64,000 nucleotides of DNA from Nisaea denitrificans DSM 18348 (GCF_000426505.1 NZ_AUFM01000011.1:372001-436000); one strand, 5' to 3'. Positions 33,922 through 46,111 are shown, numbered from the stretch's first letter. Numbers and translations are program-made. Notes: generated by a model from the letters alone, not told the origin.

Positions 33922-34254
33922 TCAGCCGTTGCCGTGCCCTTTGCCGCCATAGGCTGCTGCGGCCTTCCTGCGCAAGTTCGCGGAATCGGCAGGGGGCGCT
34001 TCCTCAGCCGCCTTTTTGGCCATTACCTCCGACAGCAATTCAAGCAGCCCGATGACGTGTTTCATTTCCGGAGCGAGGGCGTGGGCTTCTTTCGGCGGCA
34101 GGTTCGGGATCGCTGTACAGACGGACGCTACATCCGTTTCAAGGCCGATAAGTGCGCCGGAGATGATTGACGACGGCTCCTTCAGGGCAGCCTCAAGGCG
34201 TGCACGCACCGATGCCAGCCGTTCTGCCGGATTTTCTGGATTTGCGGCTGTCAT
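33922..34254 (-). CDS. Small unknown protein linked to the FlhB C-terminal homologue
   Basis: A 110-residue predicted soluble helical protein with no motif I recognise. Features: an amphipathic first half (ASVRARLEAALKEPSSIISG), a short hydrophobic helix (VIGLLELLSEVMAKKAAEE) and a basic Gly-rich tail. Its start overlaps the previous gene by 4 bases, so the two are translated together. A 127-base gap separates it from fliO. It could be a chaperone- or FliT-like export factor, but this is a guess from size and context only. Confidence 0.6.
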   Translation of the reverse strand: MTAANPENPAERLASVRARLEAALKEPSSIISGALIGLETDVASVCTAIPNLPPKEAHALAPEMKHVIGLLELLSEVMAKKAAEEAPPADSANLRRKAAAAYGGKGHGNG

Positions 34255-34655
34255 TTCTGCTCCTCGACACGGACCCGTTCGTTGGCGCGATATACATAGG
34301 TAAGGATCTCTGCGACGGCCGCGAAGGCTTCAACCGGGATTTCGCAATCTACTTCGACGGCAGCGAGGATCTGCACCAGGTCCGGATCTTTCCGCACTTT
34401 CACATCGTTTTCAAAAGCAAGGCGCAGAATCTTTTCCGCGACCTCGCCATAACCTTTGGCGATCACCCGCGGGGCGTCTTCGGTGCTGTCATCATGGTCG
34501 AGTGCGATTGCAATCTGGCGGTCTTTCGCCGCATTGGCTTCACGCCGGGCTTTGGCGGCACGTCGCTCCATTGCCGCGCGCTGCCCCTCCCGATCAGCGA
34601 GGGCTTCTGCGTCGGATACCGAAATTCCTGTCAGGTCTCTCGAACGGTCTGTCAT
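34251..34655 (-). CDS. FlhB C-terminal domain homologue (FhlB type)
   Basis: A 134-residue soluble protein matching the cytoplasmic domain of FlhB: AIALDHDDSTEDAPRVIAKG, then GEVAEKILRLAFENDVKVRK and AVAEILTYVYRANERVRVEE. The NPTH autocleavage motif is absent; AIALDHD aligns to the strand just after NPTH. Stand-alone FlhB C-terminal homologues occur in other bacteria and can substitute for the cleaved FlhB fragment. ATG 34655 (MTDRSRD) is preferred over an upstream start. It is divergent from flgB. Confidence 0.85.
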   Translation of the reverse strand: MTDRSRDLTGISVSDAEALADREGQRAAMERRAAKARREANAAKDRQIAIALDHDDSTEDAPRVIAKGYGEVAEKILRLAFENDVKVRKDPDLVQILAAVEVDCEIPVEAFAAVAEILTYVYRANERVRVEEQK

Positions 34656-34702
34656 CGGGAGAAGTATATGCGCGCACGCGCCCAAGCCAAACAAGCCAAT
34701 CT

Positions 34703-34717
34703 TGGCATGATGTTTGC
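34703..34717 (+). promoter_or_regulatory. Sigma-54 promoter of flgB-flgC-fliE-fliQ-fliR-flhB
   Basis: TGGCATGATGTTTGC has GG at 34704-34705 and GC at 34716-34717, ten bases apart, with complete TGGCA and TTGC boxes. RNA would start near 34729, about 55 bases before flgB. Confidence 0.87.
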
Positions 34718-34783
34718 TTTTACTGTTGCGGGAGCCATGAAGGTTCTCTGAGATGAACGAAAAGTGCGCGAGCGAGAGTCGAT

Positions 34784-35197
34784 ATGTCGATCACCAATCT
34801 GACACTGATGAACATGGCACAGCACAAGCTGAACTGGCTTTCCGAACGCCAGTCCGTGTTGGCGCAGAACATCGCGAATGCCGACTCTCCGAGCTACCGG
34901 TCGCAGGACCTTACACCGATCAACTTCAAGCGAGAGGTTGAGCAGGTGATCAAGCTTCCCGTCGCAGTGACGGAAGGCAGCCACATGACCGGAACCACGC
35001 CGCGCAACGATTTCCGTATCGATAAAACGGGCTACAAGGACGTTTACGAGGCGAGCCCGAACGGCAACGGCGTCGTTCTGGAAGAACAAATGATCGCCGT
35101 GCAGGACACCAAGCTGCAGTACGACCTCGCGCTGAACCTCTACAACAAGCAGATCGGCATGTTCCGCACCGCACTCGGCGGTGGTGGCGCACGGTAA
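34784..35197 (+). CDS. flgB: Flagellar proximal rod protein FlgB
   Basis: Rod subunit next to the MS ring. The 137-residue protein has the rod signature QSVLAQNIANADSPSYRSQD (about residues 24-43) and the C-terminal helix AVQDTKLQYDLALNLYNKQI followed by GMFRTALGG. It is the first gene after a sigma-54 promoter in a basal body/export operon. Confidence 0.95.
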   Translation: MSITNLTLMNMAQHKLNWLSERQSVLAQNIANADSPSYRSQDLTPINFKREVEQVIKLPVAVTEGSHMTGTTPRNDFRIDKTGYKDVYEASPNGNGVVLEEQMIAVQDTKLQYDLALNLYNKQIGMFRTALGGGGAR

Positions 35198-35243
35198 GCA
35201 GGCCCCCCAGTAATAACAGGCGTGGACAGGAAAGGATCAAGTC

Positions 35244-35654
35244 ATGGATCTCAATTCTGCGATCAAGATTTCCGCATCCGGTATGCGAACCCAGGGCACG
35301 CGGCTCCGGGTCATTTCCGAAAACGTGGCCAACGCGGACTCGCTTGGTTCGGTGAAGGGAGTAGACCCTTATCGCCGCAAAACCATCGTCTTCGAGAATT
35401 ATGTGAACCGGGAGGCGGATGCCGAAATGGTCCGTGTCGCGAAGATCGGGCGGGACGATTCGGAGTTCCAGCTGGCCTACGAGCCGTTCCATCCTCTGGC
35501 CGATGAAGAGGGATATGTACGCCGCCCGAATGTGAACAGCCTGATTGAAATGATGGACATGCGGGAAGCGCAGCGCAGTTACGAGGCCAACCTTTCCTCG
35601 ATCGAGATGGCGCGTAGCATGCTGCAGCGGACGGTAGATCTGTTACGCGGCTAA
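35244..35654 (+). CDS. flgC: Flagellar proximal rod protein FlgC
   Basis: Rod subunit, 136 residues. N-terminal AIKISASGMRTQGTRLRVIS with SENVANADSL, and the C-terminal NVNSLIEMMDMREAQRSYEA with NLSSIEMARSML, are the FlgC signatures. It lies 46 bases after flgB. Confidence 0.95.
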   Translation: MDLNSAIKISASGMRTQGTRLRVISENVANADSLGSVKGVDPYRRKTIVFENYVNREADAEMVRVAKIGRDDSEFQLAYEPFHPLADEEGYVRRPNVNSLIEMMDMREAQRSYEANLSSIEMARSMLQRTVDLLRG

Positions 35655-35722
35655 ATAGGGGCCGGGCTGGAAAGAAAGCGTGATCCCGAGTAATATCGGG
35701 TTGAATAGAAATGGAGTTCTCC

Positions 35723-36028
35723 ATGGTAAGCAATATCGGAAATGCGCTAGGAGCTGCCGGAATCGGTAAGGTTCCAGGTGCCGATGGAGCAAAATCTGCC
35801 GACATGGTCGGGACCGATTTCTCCAGCTTCGTGAAGCAGGCGGCTCAGGATGCAGTCGGTGTGATGGAGTCTGGCGAGCAGATGTCCATGAAGGGGATTG
35901 CCGGCGAGGCGGACCTGACCGACGTGGTGCAGGCGGTGAACAGCGCCGATATTACGCTCAGGACAATCGTGACCCTCCGGGATCGCATGGTTCAGGCCTA
36001 TCAGGAAGTCATCCGCATGCCAGTTTGA
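35723..36028 (+). CDS. fliE: Flagellar hook-basal body protein FliE
   Basis: Adapter between MS ring/export gate and rod, 101 residues. The FliE block is clear: DLTDVVQAVNSADITLRTIV and VTLRDRMVQAYQEVIRMPV (about residues 63-100). ATG 35723 is chosen because GGAG at 35713 is correctly spaced; ATG 35711 overlaps that RBS. Confidence 0.94.
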   Translation: MVSNIGNALGAAGIGKVPGADGAKSADMVGTDFSSFVKQAAQDAVGVMESGEQMSMKGIAGEADLTDVVQAVNSADITLRTIVTLRDRMVQAYQEVIRMPV

Positions 36029-36075
36029 TGGCGCTTGCGGCTCCTTTTCGGGTCATAATCGATTGGTCATGAATT

Positions 36076-36096
36076 GCCCGGCAGGAATTGCCGGGC
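36076..36096. promoter_or_regulatory. Hairpin between fliE and fliQ
   Basis: GCCCGGCA and TGCCGGGC form a perfect 8-bp stem with a five-base loop in the 110-base fliE-fliQ gap. No T tract follows, so it probably attenuates or protects RNA between the rod and export parts of the operon. Confidence 0.45.
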
Positions 36097-36138
36097 TGTA
36101 CATGTTTGCCGGGATGAGATCGTGGCCGGGATGAGACT

Positions 36139-36405
36139 ATGAATGAAGCTGATGCCATCGAGATCGGCCGTGAGGCCGTTATCACAATGCTGACAATGTC
36201 GACGCCGATCATGCTGCTTGGCCTTGCCATCGGCCTGATGATTTCCTTGTTTCAGGCCCTGACCCAGTTGCAGGAAATGACACTGGTGTTCGTGCCGAAG
36301 ATCATCATCGTGTTCGGCGGGCTTATTTTCTTCCTGCCGTTCATGCTGAACACAATAACTGCCTTCATGCAGTCCATAGCAGACAAAATCATATCGCTCG
36401 GATAG
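36139..36405 (+). CDS. fliQ: Flagellar export gate protein FliQ
   Basis: An 88-residue protein with two transmembrane helices (STPIMLLGLAIGLMISLFQA, about residues 21-40; IIIVFGGLIFFLPFMLNTIT, about residues 55-74) and the family motif ALTQLQEMTLVFVPKI between them. It is followed 15 bases later by fliR. Confidence 0.95.
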   Translation: MNEADAIEIGREAVITMLTMSTPIMLLGLAIGLMISLFQALTQLQEMTLVFVPKIIIVFGGLIFFLPFMLNTITAFMQSIADKIISLG

Positions 36406-36420
36406 GGCTGGCGCAGGTTC

Positions 36421-37185
36421 ATGCCTCTTGAGGATTTCCTCCCGACTCAGGTCTACATCATTCTGCTGGTCTTGAGCCGGCTGGGTGGGACCATGATGCT
36501 CATACCGGGTATCGGGGAGACCTTTGTTCCCGTCCAGTACCGGCTGATCTTGACGCTTGGGCTGAGCCTCGTCGTTGCACCGCTGGTCGCGGACACAATC
36601 CCGCTGGCGCCGTCTGCACCGGAGCTGGCGCGCCTGATATTTTTTGAAATGGTGATCGGGCTCTATTTCGGGATCGTTGCGCGGATCCTGTTATTGACGA
36701 TGGATACGGCAGGTCAGATCATCGCCATGAATACAGGGCTTTCGAATGCGCAGATCTTCAACCCGGCCATCGCTACGCAAGGCTCGCTGCCCGGCTTCTT
36801 CCTGCTGAATATCGCGACCCTGCTTTTGCTGATCACGGACCTGCATCATTTGCTGATCCGCGCCTTGATTGACAGCTACTCCCTGTTCCCTCCGGGGGAG
36901 TCGCTTCCCATTGCAGGTTTTGCCGATGCGATTTCGACGGTCATTTCGAAAAGCTTCCAGCTTGCGGTCCAGCTTGCCTCGCCGTTCATTGTGCTGGGGC
37001 TGCTTTTCTATCTGGTGATGGGGGTCATGGCGCGGCTGATGCCGCAATTGCAGATCTTTTTCGTCGCGCTGCCGATCCAGGTGGTGATGGGGTTGATGGT
37101 TCTTTCACTGGTTCTCAGTGGGGCCATGCTGGTCTTTTTGGAGTATTATGGCGCGAGTATCGGGAGTTACGTGATCCCAACCTAA
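36421..37185 (+). CDS. fliR: Flagellar export gate protein FliR
   Basis: A 254-residue protein with about six transmembrane segments. Typical FliR features are LVLSRLGGTMMLIPGIGETF near the N-terminus, MVIGLYFGIVARILLLTMDT, and PQLQIFFVALPIQVVMGLMV near the C-terminus. It is between fliQ and flhB, the standard fliQ-fliR-flhB order. Confidence 0.95.
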   Translation: MPLEDFLPTQVYIILLVLSRLGGTMMLIPGIGETFVPVQYRLILTLGLSLVVAPLVADTIPLAPSAPELARLIFFEMVIGLYFGIVARILLLTMDTAGQIIAMNTGLSNAQIFNPAIATQGSLPGFFLLNIATLLLLITDLHHLLIRALIDSYSLFPPGESLPIAGFADAISTVISKSFQLAVQLASPFIVLGLLFYLVMGVMARLMPQLQIFFVALPIQVVMGLMVLSLVLSGAMLVFLEYYGASIGSYVIPT

Positions 37186-37242
37186 AATGTGTGGCGCCGC
37201 GACAATGGAGTTGCGGCAGCCGGGGCGATCGGAGCCGGTGGC

Positions 37243-38322
37243 ATGGCCGACCAGGACGATGCAGATAAGTCAGAAGAACCGTCTGCGCGAAAACTCTCGC
37301 AAGCGCGGGAAAAAGGGCAAACCCTCAGTTCCAAGGAGGTGAACAATTTTGCCGTCCTTTTGGGGGCGACGTTGATTGTCGGACTGATCGGGCCTTTCCT
37401 GCTGACGGATATGAGCCGCGCACTGCTGTTTTTCATCGAGCGTCCCGACCGTGTCGACATGAGCGCCGTCGGACCGGTCCTTTACGATACGCTGCTCAAT
37501 GTGGGGATCGCTGTCGCGCCTGCATTGGGCCTTCTTGTCGTTCTGGCGGCTGGAGGAATTCTCGCACAGATAGGCTGGCTGATTGCTCCGTCAGCGATCG
37601 AACCGAAGCTTGAGAAAATCTCACCAATCGCCGGTGCAAAACGTCTGTTCAGCTTGAAATCGGTCGTTGAGCTGCTCAAGGGCATCGTCAAGATGGTTCT
37701 GGTCGGCTTCGTTGCCTATCTGATCGTCTCTCCGGAATTCTCGCGCGTCGAGTTGATGGTGCAGATGGACATCACGGAACTGCTCAATGAAACCCATTGG
37801 GTGGCGATCAAGTTGTTCGTCGGTGTGCTGGCGATAATGGGTGTGCTGGCGACCGTAGACTACCTCTATCAGCGCTATGAGTTCATGAAGCAGCAGCGCA
37901 TGTCCAAGCAGGAAGTGAAGGACGAGCACAAGCAGACCGAAGGCGATCCGCATGTTAAGGCGCGGCTTCGCCAGCTTCGTGCGGAGCGGGCGCGCACGCG
38001 GATGATCGCAGAGGTGCCCAATGCAACAGTTGTGGTCACGAACCCGACCCACTTTGCCGTGGCGCTGAAATACGAAATGGATGCTATGGCCGCCCCGCGG
38101 GTCGTTGCCAAGGGCGTGGACGCTGTTGCCCTGAAAATCCGGGAAGTCGCGACGGACAGCGATGTTCCGATCGTTGAAAACCGGCCATTGGCGCGCGCGC
38201 TATTCGAGAATGCCGAGATAGACGAGGAAATCCCGGAAGAATATTTCAAGGCCGTTGCCGAGGTGATCAGCTATGTCTTCAAGTTGAACAAATCGAACGT
38301 GCCCGCGAACATCTCTCTATAA
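37243..38322 (+). CDS. flhB: Flagellar export switch protein FlhB
   Basis: Membrane protein that changes export specificity from rod/hook to filament subunits together with FliK. The 359-residue protein has the cytoplasmic start EEPSARKLSQAREKGQTLSS, four transmembrane helices, and the C-terminal domain with the autocleavage site VVVTNPTHFAVALKY and ARALFENAEIDEEIPEEYFK. ATG 37243 (MADQDDADKSEEPS) has GGAG upstream and fits the family better than an open frame from 37189. Confidence 0.95.
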   Translation: MADQDDADKSEEPSARKLSQAREKGQTLSSKEVNNFAVLLGATLIVGLIGPFLLTDMSRALLFFIERPDRVDMSAVGPVLYDTLLNVGIAVAPALGLLVVLAAGGILAQIGWLIAPSAIEPKLEKISPIAGAKRLFSLKSVVELLKGIVKMVLVGFVAYLIVSPEFSRVELMVQMDITELLNETHWVAIKLFVGVLAIMGVLATVDYLYQRYEFMKQQRMSKQEVKDEHKQTEGDPHVKARLRQLRAERARTRMIAEVPNATVVVTNPTHFAVALKYEMDAMAAPRVVAKGVDAVALKIREVATDSDVPIVENRPLARALFENAEIDEEIPEEYFKAVAEVISYVFKLNKSNVPANISL

Positions 38323-38394
38323 ATTAGAAAAAAGACAGGGCGGAAGGCACGTGCAATCGTTCCGCACAAATGTCCCGACCCTTGGGGAGACCGG

Positions 38395-40422
38395 ATGGAT
38401 CCGATGATTGTGCCCGCGGCGAGCGGCTTTTTGGTGGCCGCTGCCATTGGTGTCGCTGCGACTGTCAAACTCAGGCGCTCCCGTGCGGCCTTGAGAATAC
38501 TCGAGGCGGAGCGTGAACAATTACAGGCAGACGTTGCGGCCTTGACGTCGGAACTCTCTGAGCGAACTCAGGCGGAGAAAGCGGAAGCCACGCCAATGCT
38601 TCCGGTCTGCAGGTTTTCCGAAGAAGGCCGTTTTCTATCCGCCAATCAGGCTTTCGTCGATTTGTTTGCTGCGGGTGACGGGGACGATATCGCCTCAAAC
38701 AAGATTGTTCTCCGATTGCGCCTCATGGTCAGCAAGCACATGGAGCAGGCCCGGGCTGCAGAGCCGGGAGTGCTTGTCACGGCTGGAACGGTGCCGTCGG
38801 CGGAGGGCCAGTCAGCCTGGCAGGTGCAGCTTGCCGTTGATCGGGACGCGGAGGACGGCGGAAGCATTCTGGCATTGCTGTTGCCCGAGACGGATAGCTG
38901 GACGGCTCCGGCTCTCGATTACGCCCCGGCCGGCATTGTTTTCCTCGGCGGCGATTTCAAAACCATTCATGCGAATGCGGCTTATAGGGCGCTGGTCGAA
39001 GGCACCGGGCCGGGAGCGGCGGACAGGGGCACGCTCTTTGTCGATCTTATCGACCAGGAAGACCGCGAGGCCGCGGCCCGGTTCCTAGAGGGAGCCTCCG
39101 CAGATGGAGAGAATATCGAAGTCCAGCTTGTCGACCGTGAAGGTGGGGACGGCATCGAGGTCGCTGTTTTCTGCCGTTCCCTTAAAGCCGGGGAAGGTCC
39201 GGATGGCGCGACGCTGGTCGTATATCTGATCGATATCGGTCGCCGCCGTCAGTTGGAGGCGCAGGTCGCGCAGTCGCAGAAGATGCAGGCTGTGGGCCAG
39301 CTCGCCGGCGGTGTCGCACATGATTTCAACAACTTGCTGACAGCGATGAACGGGTATTGCGATCTCCTACTCGCCCGTCACCGGCCGGGAGACCAGTCCT
39401 TCTCGGATGTCATGCAGGTAAAGCAGAACGCCAACCGGGCGGCTAATCTGGTGCGCCAGTTGCTCGCGTTTTCCCGTCAGCAGACGATGATCGCGCGGGT
39501 GCTTGATGTCACCGAGACCGTTGCGGACCTGTCGCACCTGTTGCGCCGCCTGATCGGTGAGAACATCGTTCTGAAAATCACCCATGGCCGCGAGCTGGCG
39601 CCGATCCGGGTCGATCAGGGGCAACTTGAGCAGGTGGTGATCAATCTGGTCGTGAATGCTCGTGACGCCTGTCCTGGCGGTGGCAAGATCACGATGAAAA
39701 CCCATGACTTTGTCACTCAGATGCCGGTTCGACGCGGTGATGACATGATGCCCGCCGGGCGCTATGTGCAGCTCGATGTGGTGGATACCGGAACCGGCAT
39801 TGAAGAGAAGATCATTGGCCGGATTTTCGAGCCGTTCTTCTCGACCAAGGAGGTCGGGCAGGGAACCGGGCTCGGACTCTCCACCGTCTATGGAATCGTG
39901 AAGCAGATCAACGGCTTCATTTCGGTGGAAAGCACAGTCGGAGAGGGCACGACGTTCTCCGTATTCCTGCCCGCCTACGAGGGTAAGGAGGCGCTCAGTC
40001 GGCATGGCGACGGGCAGATGGATGGCACCGAATCACGCAAGGATCTGACCGGGGTGGAAACCATCATGCTGGTCGAGGACGAGGATCCGGTCCGTCTGTT
40101 CGGCGCGCGTGCGCTGCGGAACAAGGGCTACAAGGTAATCGAGGCTCGTAACGGAGAGGCGGCCCTGCAGTTGCTGTCGGACAAGAGCGAGGAGATCGAC
40201 CTGTTGATCACCGATGTGGTGATGCCGGGGATGGATGGTCCGACCCTGGTGCGCAAGGTGCGGGAGGACCGGCCGGATCTCCGGGTTATCTGTATTTCAG
40301 GCTATTCAGAGGACGCCCTGCGCCAGCGCATCGAGGAAGACACCAACATTCATTTCCTGCCGAAGCCCTTCAGCCTGAAGCAGCTTGCGGGAACGGTGAA
40401 AGACGTGCTCCACCCGCTATGA
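38395..40422 (+). CDS. cckA: Hybrid histidine kinase CckA
   Basis: Membrane-linked hybrid kinase that feeds the ChpT-CtrA pathway controlling the cell cycle and flagellar genes. The 675-residue protein has an N-terminal hydrophobic segment (about residues 3-25), PAS-like domains (about residues 60-280) and the dimerisation/phosphorylation helix with QSQKMQAVGQLAGGVAHDFN. The ATPase domain follows (VVDTGTGIEEKIIGRIFEPF, GTGLGLSTVYGIVKQ). A C-terminal receiver has Asp in LLITDVVMPGMDGPTLV. Only one transmembrane segment is visible, fewer than in Caulobacter CckA (two). It is 72 bases after flhB; cckA near fliQ-fliR-flhB also occurs in Caulobacter. Confidence 0.92.
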   Translation: MDPMIVPAASGFLVAAAIGVAATVKLRRSRAALRILEAEREQLQADVAALTSELSERTQAEKAEATPMLPVCRFSEEGRFLSANQAFVDLFAAGDGDDIASNKIVLRLRLMVSKHMEQARAAEPGVLVTAGTVPSAEGQSAWQVQLAVDRDAEDGGSILALLLPETDSWTAPALDYAPAGIVFLGGDFKTIHANAAYRALVEGTGPGAADRGTLFVDLIDQEDREAAARFLEGASADGENIEVQLVDREGGDGIEVAVFCRSLKAGEGPDGATLVVYLIDIGRRRQLEAQVAQSQKMQAVGQLAGGVAHDFNNLLTAMNGYCDLLLARHRPGDQSFSDVMQVKQNANRAANLVRQLLAFSRQQTMIARVLDVTETVADLSHLLRRLIGENIVLKITHGRELAPIRVDQGQLEQVVINLVVNARDACPGGGKITMKTHDFVTQMPVRRGDDMMPAGRYVQLDVVDTGTGIEEKIIGRIFEPFFSTKEVGQGTGLGLSTVYGIVKQINGFISVESTVGEGTTFSVFLPAYEGKEALSRHGDGQMDGTESRKDLTGVETIMLVEDEDPVRLFGARALRNKGYKVIEARNGEAALQLLSDKSEEIDLLITDVVMPGMDGPTLVRKVREDRPDLRVICISGYSEDALRQRIEEDTNIHFLPKPFSLKQLAGTVKDVLHPL

Positions 40423-40453
40423 GTGCTCCATGGTGATTCGGACGACGAATTTG

Positions 40454-40468
40454 GAACAAGGTGAGAAC
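40454..40468 (+). promoter_or_regulatory. LexA (SOS) box upstream of recA
   Basis: GAAC-AAGGTGA-GAAC is an exact GAAC-N7-GAAC, the alphaproteobacterial LexA site. It lies 226 bases before the recA ATG, rather far, so it may act with the closer element at 40557-40589. Confidence 0.6.
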
Positions 40469-40556
40469 ATAATGCTGATCTCATCGCCCAGACGCAAAAT
40501 GTCGTAGGCAGTCGTAAAGTGAATCCTAGATTTCGAACGTGAACAAAAGGGGGAAA

Positions 40557-40589
40557 TGTTCTTGTAAATGAGAACAAAGATGGTACATA
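40557..40589 (+). promoter_or_regulatory. Probable recA promoter with overlapping LexA-like palindrome
   Basis: TTGTAA (40562) and TACATA (40584) with a 16-base spacer form a plausible promoter. TGTTCT (40557) and AGAACA (40571) form a palindrome over it, and GAAC-N7-GTAC (40572-40586) is a near match to the SOS box covering the -10 region. Confidence 0.5.
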
Positions 40590-40694
40590 CTGAAGTCCGA
40601 ATTTCAGTTCAGTCCCGTCCATAGGGTTAATTGGACAAACGGGGCGGCGCTGATTGCCATCGCAGGCGTCCTTGTGGGATATGGAGGATCGGGT

Positions 40695-41771
<1,077 letters not shown>

Positions 41772-42083
41772 CTCCGGATAAGGAAATCCGGCTCAAGGGC
41801 CGGCTTTTCCGCCGCAGATTAAAAGCAGAAAACCCTGGACCGGCCTCGGTCCAGGGTTTTCTTTTGTAAAAGCTTGGAGGTCATCGCTTCAACCCGGCTC
41901 TCCCGGGAATATCGACTGAGCTATTTGCCTAATGGAAAATGGCGGATTCCCAATGGCCCCGCGCTGGACAGAAGAGGGCTTCTTCAGTAAAAGCGGACCC
42001 CGCCTGCTGCGATGGCGCGGCGGGCTGACAGGCACGGTTATTCCGGCGGCAAGAGACGCGCTCCGCCGGTCCGGAGGGACGAT
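41772..42083. other. Intergenic region recA-alaS
   Basis: 312 bases. It holds the recA terminator and the leader of alaS. Small open frames here have no start signals and I see no gene. No promoter stands out clearly. Confidence 0.6.
41829..41865 (+). terminator. Intrinsic terminator of recA
   Basis: AAAACCCTGGACC pairs with GGTCCAGGGTTTT around a GGCCTC loop, followed by CTTTTG. It starts 57 bases past the recA stop. Confidence 0.92.
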
Positions 42084-44744
<2,661 letters not shown>

Positions 44745-44799
44745 TTGGCGATAGCTTTGCCATCGACAGGCAGTGACTGATCGCCTTACCTTAACGAGG

Positions 44800-44826
44800 A
44801 GGCGCCCGCTTCGGGGGCGCTTTTTC
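44800..44826 (+). terminator. Intrinsic terminator of alaS
   Basis: GCGCCC pairs with GGGCGC around a TTCG-containing loop, and six T follow. Confidence 0.85.
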
Positions 44827-44882
44827 CTTTCCGTTCGCAGTGGGTTACTGCCGGACGGCATCACGCGCCCGAGGGAGTTTTC

Positions 44883-45743
44883 ATGACCGAGACGTCACGC
44901 TTTTCAGGAACGGACGGGTATATCGCGACGGAAGACCTCAAGGTCGCCGTGAACGCGGCGATCACCTTGCAGCGTCCGCTCCTGATCAAGGGGGAGCCCG
45001 GTACCGGCAAAACAGTCCTTGCCCACGAGGTGGCCCGCGCTCTCGGCATGCCGCTGATAGAGTGGCACATCAAGTCAACCACCAAGGCGCAACAAGGCCT
45101 CTATGAATATGACGCGGTCTCCCGTCTGCGTGACAGCCAGCTCGGTGACGAGAAGGTGCACGATATCTCCAACTACATCGTGCGCGGAAAACTCTGGGAT
45201 GCCTTCGAGGCGGAAAAGCCGTCGATCCTGCTGATCGACGAGATCGACAAGGCCGATATCGAATTTCCGAACGACCTGCTGCTCGAACTCGACCGGATGG
45301 AATTCTTCGTCTACGAGACGCAGCAGGTGGTGAAAGCCAAACAGCGGCCGATCGTGATCATCACCTCGAACAACGAGAAGGAGTTGCCGGACGCCTTCCT
45401 GCGTCGCTGCTTCTTCCACTATATCCGCTTCCCTGAGCCTGAGGTGATGGCGGAAATCGTCGAGGTGCATTTCCCGAAGCTGAAGCAGAACATGCTGCGA
45501 GAAGCGCTGACCTCCTTCTACGAGGTGCGCGAGGTGCCGGGATTGAAGAAAAAGCCCTCCACATCCGAGCTACTGGACTGGATCAAGCTTCTGGTGGTCG
45601 AGGATATCCCGCCGGAGACGCTGAGGTCCAAGGACAAGAAGGACATTATTCCGCCGCTTTATGGCGCTCTGCTGAAGAACGAGCAGGATGTGCACATGTT
45701 TGAACGGCTGGCTTTCATGGCCCGCCGGGAGGGACGGGGGTAA
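44883..45743 (+). CDS. MoxR-family AAA ATPase
   Basis: A 286-residue AAA+ ATPase. Walker A is GEPGTGKT (about residues 39-46), Walker B is ILLIDEIDKAD, and sensor 1/arginine finger region is ITSNNEKELPDAFLRRCFF. MoxR ATPases act with von Willebrand A proteins to mature or assemble metal-cofactor enzymes and envelope complexes. The probable partner is the CoxE-type protein at 48465, five genes away on the same strand. RBS GAGGGAG is good. The stop overlaps the next start by one base. Confidence 0.9.
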   Translation: MTETSRFSGTDGYIATEDLKVAVNAAITLQRPLLIKGEPGTGKTVLAHEVARALGMPLIEWHIKSTTKAQQGLYEYDAVSRLRDSQLGDEKVHDISNYIVRGKLWDAFEAEKPSILLIDEIDKADIEFPNDLLLELDRMEFFVYETQQVVKAKQRPIVIITSNNEKELPDAFLRRCFFHYIRFPEPEVMAEIVEVHFPKLKQNMLREALTSFYEVREVPGLKKKPSTSELLDWIKLLVVEDIPPETLRSKDKKDIIPPLYGALLKNEQDVHMFERLAFMARREGRG

Positions 45744-46111
45744 TGAAGGGCCTTGGTTTGATGCTATCCGCCGCGCTGACCATCGCGGCTTTTTCAGCGC
45801 CGGCTGGCGCGGCCGACGAGACCTTGAAACAAGCCCTTGAGGACTATGGAAGCGCGGCCGGAACGATTGCGGCCTCTGTGCCGTTCTGCGGTGGCCCGGA
45901 CAAGGAACTTGCCTACTTTATCGCGCAAGTGAAACAGCTTGCCGAGAAAGCGGGCGCCGGTCCGCTCGAATGGGCGGCAATCGCGATTGCGATGCAAAAG
46001 TCCAGCGCTGCCGCTGAAATCGAGAATCATCATTGCACCGAAGACGGAGGCCGATCCTTGGCAACCGATCTTCTTGAGAAGCAGAAGGCCCTGCAGGCTG
46101 CGCTCAACTAG
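45743..46111 (+). CDS. Small secreted protein, unknown function
   Basis: A 122-residue protein with a signal peptide (LMLSAALTIAAFSAPAGA, cleavage before ADETL). The mature part is helical and has two cysteines (PFCGGPDKELAYFIAQVKQL; NHHCTEDGGRSLATDLLEKQ) that could form a disulfide. It is translationally coupled to the MoxR ATPase (TAATG overlap). No family recognised. Confidence 0.65.
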   Translation: MKGLGLMLSAALTIAAFSAPAGAADETLKQALEDYGSAAGTIAASVPFCGGPDKELAYFIAQVKQLAEKAGAGPLEWAAIAIAMQKSSAAAEIENHHCTEDGGRSLATDLLEKQKALQAALN

